A program made the translations under genes and the position numbers. This document shows, in pieces, positions 63,885-64,000 of a stretch of DNA of 64,000 nucleotides (positions within the stretch are counted from its first letter, which is position 1; each line of letters starts with the position of its first letter). The notes under the pieces were generated by a model. The model was not told where the DNA came from, made no database searches, and saw only the letters and a list, made by a program, of their open reading frames with translations. The stretch lies in NCBI RefSeq assembly GCF_000153485.2, contig NC_018721.1, forward strand, positions 992,001 to 1,056,000, given 5' to 3'. The DNA is from Psychroflexus torquis ATCC 700755 (GTDB taxonomy: Bacteria > Bacteroidota > Bacteroidia > Flavobacteriales > Flavobacteriaceae).

Positions 63885-64000
63885 TGGACAAAGAAACGGT
63901 TTTAAATCTTATTAAATCTCCAAAGGAATTTGAGGTGAATAGCTTAACAGCTATTACTGAGATGATTCTCAAGTATCCCTATTTCCAACCTTTATATGCT
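63884..64000 (+). CDS. Unrecognised gene after lptE, 3' end outside the window
   Basis: An ATG overlaps the lptE stop. 39 codons are visible (MDKETVLNLIKSPKEFEVNS, then EMILKYPYFQPLYA). The short ...KYPYFQ... segment recalls hypothetical proteins that follow lptE in Bacteroidota, but I cannot name a function. It is co-transcribed with lptE. Confidence 0.65.
   Translation, partial: MDKETVLNLIKSPKEFEVNSLTAITEMILKYPYFQPLYA

Overview
The DNA is AT-rich and belongs to a gliding member of the Bacteroidota, most likely a marine Flavobacteriia. The right third carries gldK-gldL-gldM-gldN in the family order. Promoters follow the Bacteroidota pattern (TTTG, about 19 bases, TAnnTTTG), and ribosome sites are weak and A-rich. 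I cannot name the genus.

Region 1 (1 to about 42.3 kb) is an accessory island. Its right edge is an initiator tRNA-Met gene whose 3' end overlaps the end of a large serine recombinase gene. No second copy of the tRNA 3' end is visible to the left, so the left edge should lie outside the window. In order, the island holds: an unrecognised operon; an AAA+ ATPase plus WYL regulator operon; hipBA with twin operators; a decayed duplicate of the AAA+ gene; a single-chain restriction-modification enzyme; a 137-base tandem repeat array; and two large, probably novel operons. Operon A (12.5 to 22 kb) encodes a dynamin-like GTPase, a HerA-type ATPase, a small membrane protein and an acidic coiled-coil protein, bracketed by four proteins that look like uracil-DNA-glycosylase folds. 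Operon B (23 to 31.5 kb) is eight tightly packed genes: a TPR/J-like protein, a CFI-box protein, a membrane coiled-coil protein, an Hsp70, a lipoprotein, a protein kinase fused to an AAA+ ATPase, a TerB-like protein and a membrane protein. After it come relics of an IS110-type element on both sides of an interrupted CBS-like gene, rmuC and an SMC/PrrC-like ATPase. The mobility genes (MerR-like regulator, 55-residue protein, serine recombinase) end the island.

An unusual link across the island is a 19-base dyad. It overlaps the -33 TTTG at identical spacing in front of the AAA+/WYL operon, its dead duplicate, an unknown gene at 11.1 kb and operon A. I infer one regulon, plausibly governed by the WYL protein.

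Region 2 (42.4 to 64 kb) is chromosomal core: a CPXCG protein, a TolC-RND-adaptor efflux operon, an ABC-F ATPase, a DUF983 protein, an FAD oxidoreductase, gldKLMN (gliding and type IX secretion motor and core), an arginase-fold protein lacking metal ligands, topA with a histone-like tail, miaB, a sigma-54 activator, lptE and the start of one more gene.
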